A stretch of 6,718 bases of DNA, from positions 4,790-11,507 of the forward strand of contig PMLO01000064.1 of assembly GCA_003158895.1 (NCBI GenBank), given 5' to 3'. The stretch is from Propionibacteriaceae bacterium. GTDB lineage: Bacteria > Actinomycetota > Actinomycetes > Propionibacteriales > Propionibacteriaceae. The notes beneath the pieces were generated by a model that was not told where the DNA came from, made no database searches, and saw nothing but the letters and a program-made list of their open reading frames with translations. Positions 5,576 through 6,718 of this stretch are shown piece after piece (the stretch's first letter is position 1; each line of letters starts with the position of its first letter). Position numbers and translations under genes: made by a program.

Positions 5576-5661
5576 GATCGCCCTCTCAAGGCGGTCGCGC
5601 GGGTTTGAATCCTGGCGGGGGCTACTTCGAAGATTCTCTGTCCTGCAGGGGATCGCCCTCT
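5576..5661 (+). repeat. 11-bp direct repeat flanking the tRNA fragment
   Basis: GATCGCCCTCT occurs at 5576-5586 and again at 5651-5661. The first copy covers the 5' anticodon stem and part of the loop of the tRNA fragment. The second stands alone downstream. It may be a second relic of the same attachment core, or coincidence. Confidence 0.4.
5578..5623 (+). tRNA. 3' fragment of a tRNA-Glu(CUC) gene; likely old attachment-site remnant
   Basis: The sequence shows a complete anticodon arm: stem TCGCC/GGCGG (5578-5582/5590-5594, one T-G pair) and the seven-base loop CTCTCAA, with U33, anticodon CUC at 5585-5587 and A37. A four-base variable region follows, then a T arm with loop TTTGAAT (5604-5610) and stem GCGGG/CCTGG (one mismatch, one G-T pair), then the acceptor 3' strand CGGGGGC (5616-5622). 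The spacing is exactly that of a tRNA and resembles actinobacterial tRNA-Glu. Upstream there is no D arm and no GCCCCCG-like 5' acceptor strand, so it cannot fold into a whole tRNA. Fragments from the anticodon arm to the 3' end are what site-specific integration into a tRNA gene leaves at the far end of an element. The T-stem mismatch suggests drift without selection. Confidence 0.6.
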
Positions 5662-5732
5662 GCATTTGAGGCTGTTGTGATGGTCCACACCGTCCGTACG
5701 GCACGCGTCATCGTCGCCGACTAAGCCATGGC

Positions 5733-5749
5733 CGCGCACAGCGGGCGCG
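5733..5749 (-). terminator. Weak hairpin after the NRDE-family gene
   Basis: CGCGC (5733-5737) and GCGCG (5745-5749) can pair around a 7-nt loop just past the stop codon of the minus-strand gene. The stem is short and there is no U-tract, so this is only a possible terminator. Confidence 0.25.
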
Positions 5750-5752
5750 TGA

Positions 5753-6457
5753 CTAGAGGGTGAGGTCGTTCCAGCGGCCAGGCTCGTCGAGAGCTGCCAT
5801 CCTGACCTCGACGCCCTCGCTGCTCAGCGACGCGACGCTGACGAGCAGCGACAGCGTGGGATAGCCGTGGGGCCGGTTGTCGCGGATGATGGCGCGGTCA
5901 TCCGTGGGGTCGAGCTCGGAGGTTCGGGCCAGGACCGCCAGCCAGTCGTCCCACCAGTGGCCGTCGGTGTCAGCACTGGTCGAGGCTGCTGCGAAGGCGT
6001 CACCCCACGCGGCAATGCGTGCCGTCCTCGGGTCGTCCACGTCGTCGTGCGCGATCATGTGCGTCCCGGGCGGCAGGTCGACCATCCTCGGGGCGCCATC
6101 TTCCCACGAGACGACTCTCGCGCCGACCGCGGTGACCTGGATGAGGTTGAACCCCAGTGTCGTCAACGGATCAGGGAGGGGTCGTCGGTCCACGGCATCC
6201 AGCACCAGGGCGCCGCGCGACGTCAGGACAGGGCCGTCCGCTCCTCCGGCGCGGTTGAGCAGGACGGCGAGCGTCGAGTGGTCCGCTGCCAGCCAGGCCC
6301 CTCCGGCGAGCTCGTCCATCACCCCGCGGATCCCCGGCCGGTCTGGCCACCATGCGCCCAAGGGCCGCCAGGCGCGCTGTGGATCCTCGTCGCGGACGGC
6401 CAGCAGCTTCACGGCTCCGCTGCCGGGCTCCGGGACGCGAATCACCACAGTGCACAT
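5753..6457 (-). CDS. NRDE/TANGO2-family protein
   Basis: A 234-residue protein that begins MCTVVIRV. Cys2 directly after Met is the hallmark of this family, whose fold resembles N-terminal-nucleophile hydrolases, where removal of Met would expose the Cys. The name-giving NRDE block is VRDED here (21-25, in LLAVRDEDPQRAWRP), so the Asn is replaced by Val. GGAWLAAD (52-59) and AVLLNR (64-69) match the conserved GGTWLA...NR region. Family members are soluble. The eukaryotic relative is linked to lipid or heme handling, and the bacterial role is largely unknown. The start at 6457 is fixed by MCT. Only GGAG at 2 nt spacing precedes it, but a TAGCCT -10-like box lies 8 nt upstream (6466-6471), so it may be translated leaderless. 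It stands alone on the minus strand. Confidence 0.85.
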   Translation of the reverse strand: MCTVVIRVPEPGSGAVKLLAVRDEDPQRAWRPLGAWWPDRPGIRGVMDELAGGAWLAADHSTLAVLLNRAGGADGPVLTSRGALVLDAVDRRPLPDPLTTLGFNLIQVTAVGARVVSWEDGAPRMVDLPPGTHMIAHDDVDDPRTARIAAWGDAFAAASTSADTDGHWWDDWLAVLARTSELDPTDDRAIIRDNRPHGYPTLSLLVSVASLSSEGVEVRMAALDEPGRWNDLTL

Positions 6458-6465
6458 GTCTCCGC

Positions 6466-6471
6466 AGGCTA
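6466..6471 (-). promoter_or_regulatory. Candidate -10 box (TAGCCT) for the NRDE-family gene
   Basis: On the minus strand TAGCCT fits TAnnnT and ends 8 nt before the ATG, placing the transcription start on or within 1-2 nt of the start codon. No good -35 box is seen. Confidence 0.4.
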
Positions 6472-6680
6472 CGCCGCATCCACCGGCTGGGACGCGAGGC
6501 TTGTTGGCCCTCTGTCATCGGGACCTGGCGCCGCCTACAAGCTGCCGCACCAAGCGGCGCCGCCTGGCTTCCGGACGGTCGTCAACACTTCTACGGTCCG
6601 ATCGGCGTGGTCCGCCATGTGGGTGACACCGAAATGGTCTGACGAGAAGCGGGGAGACCTACCCCCGGCAGGAAGAGGTA

Positions 6681-6718
6681 GTGATCCTCCCGATCGACCG
6701 ATTCCGCGACCCCCTGAG
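6681..6718 (+). CDS. Possible start of a gene running off the right edge
   Basis: A GTG at 6681 opens a frame reading (M)ILPIDRFRDPL up to the window end. AGGA lies 7 nt upstream (6670-6673), inside a purine-rich AGGAAGAGG. Only 12 codons are visible, so no function can be given. The 220 bases between this and the NRDE-family gene hold no other recognisable gene and would contain its promoter. Confidence 0.3.
   Translation, partial: MILPIDRFRDPL

Noticed and set aside
5552..5623. A complete tRNA-Glu gene
   Set aside because: Bases 5552-5577 contain neither a D arm nor a 5' strand complementary to the acceptor segment CGGGGGC, so only the 3' part is present.
5680..5724. A 14-codon ORF (MVHTVRTARVIVAD)
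   Set aside because: Too short, no ribosome binding site and no recognisable family.
5877..6626. A 249-codon plus-strand open frame opposite the NRDE-family gene
   Set aside because: It is a shadow frame rich in Ser/Arg/Pro. The minus strand carries the MCT start and conserved blocks.
1..6718. CRISPR array, insertion sequence ends, transposase, integrase or defence genes
   Set aside because: Searched by eye on both strands. No regularly spaced repeats, no terminal inverted repeats with target duplications, and no DDE, tyrosine or serine recombinase motifs were found.

Overview
The window looks like chromosomal DNA from a high-GC actinobacterium. Signs of this are the strong G/C preference at third codon positions, GTG starts, actinobacterial-type -10 boxes (TAnnnT) placed 7-8 nt before an ATG as in leaderless transcripts, and G/C-rich hairpins without U-tracts. 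The genus cannot be fixed from the sequence alone.

Layout, left to right. (1) Bases 1-1704, plus strand: the 3' part of a large flavoprotein in which a glutamate-synthase-small-subunit/NfnB-like module is followed by an NfnA-like ferredoxin-NADP reductase module with a 2Fe-2S site. A hairpin terminator follows. (2) Bases 2010-3191, plus strand: a Gfo/Idh/MocA-family oxidoreductase with a Cys4 insert. A possible leaderless 32-residue leader ORF lies in front of it, and its stop overlaps an upstream in-frame ATG. (3) Bases 3209-3811, minus strand: a VOC (glyoxalase/bleomycin-resistance fold) protein. Behind it is only the first ~50 codons of an FAD-dependent monooxygenase-like gene, frameshifted and cut off just before the end of the oxidoreductase gene. 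(4) Bases 4077-5156, plus strand: a compact two-gene unit with a promoter containing a perfect TTGACA box inside an inverted repeat, a six-helix membrane protein, an overlapping small winged-helix regulator, and a hairpin terminator. (5) Bases 5157-5752: no convincing full-length gene. It contains a 32-codon ORF behind a near-ideal Shine-Dalgarno sequence, a tandem 11-bp repeat, and the 3' portion of a tRNA-Glu(CUC) gene without its 5' half. (6) Bases 5753-6457, minus strand: an NRDE/TANGO2-family protein, probably leaderless. (7) At the right edge a GTG start with a ribosome binding site may open another gene.

The window is not one functional pathway. It reads as a patchwork: intact redox and housekeeping-type genes at both ends, and a middle part (about 3.2-5.7 kb) with scars of rearrangement, namely a truncated monooxygenase gene, a self-contained regulator/membrane module, and a tRNA 3' fragment of the kind left when an element integrates into a tRNA gene and later decays. 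No integrase, transposase, CRISPR array or recognisable defence gene is present. The most interesting items are the tRNA-Glu fragment with its neighbouring small ORF, the autoregulated-looking membrane/winged-helix pair, and the domain order of the flavoprotein.
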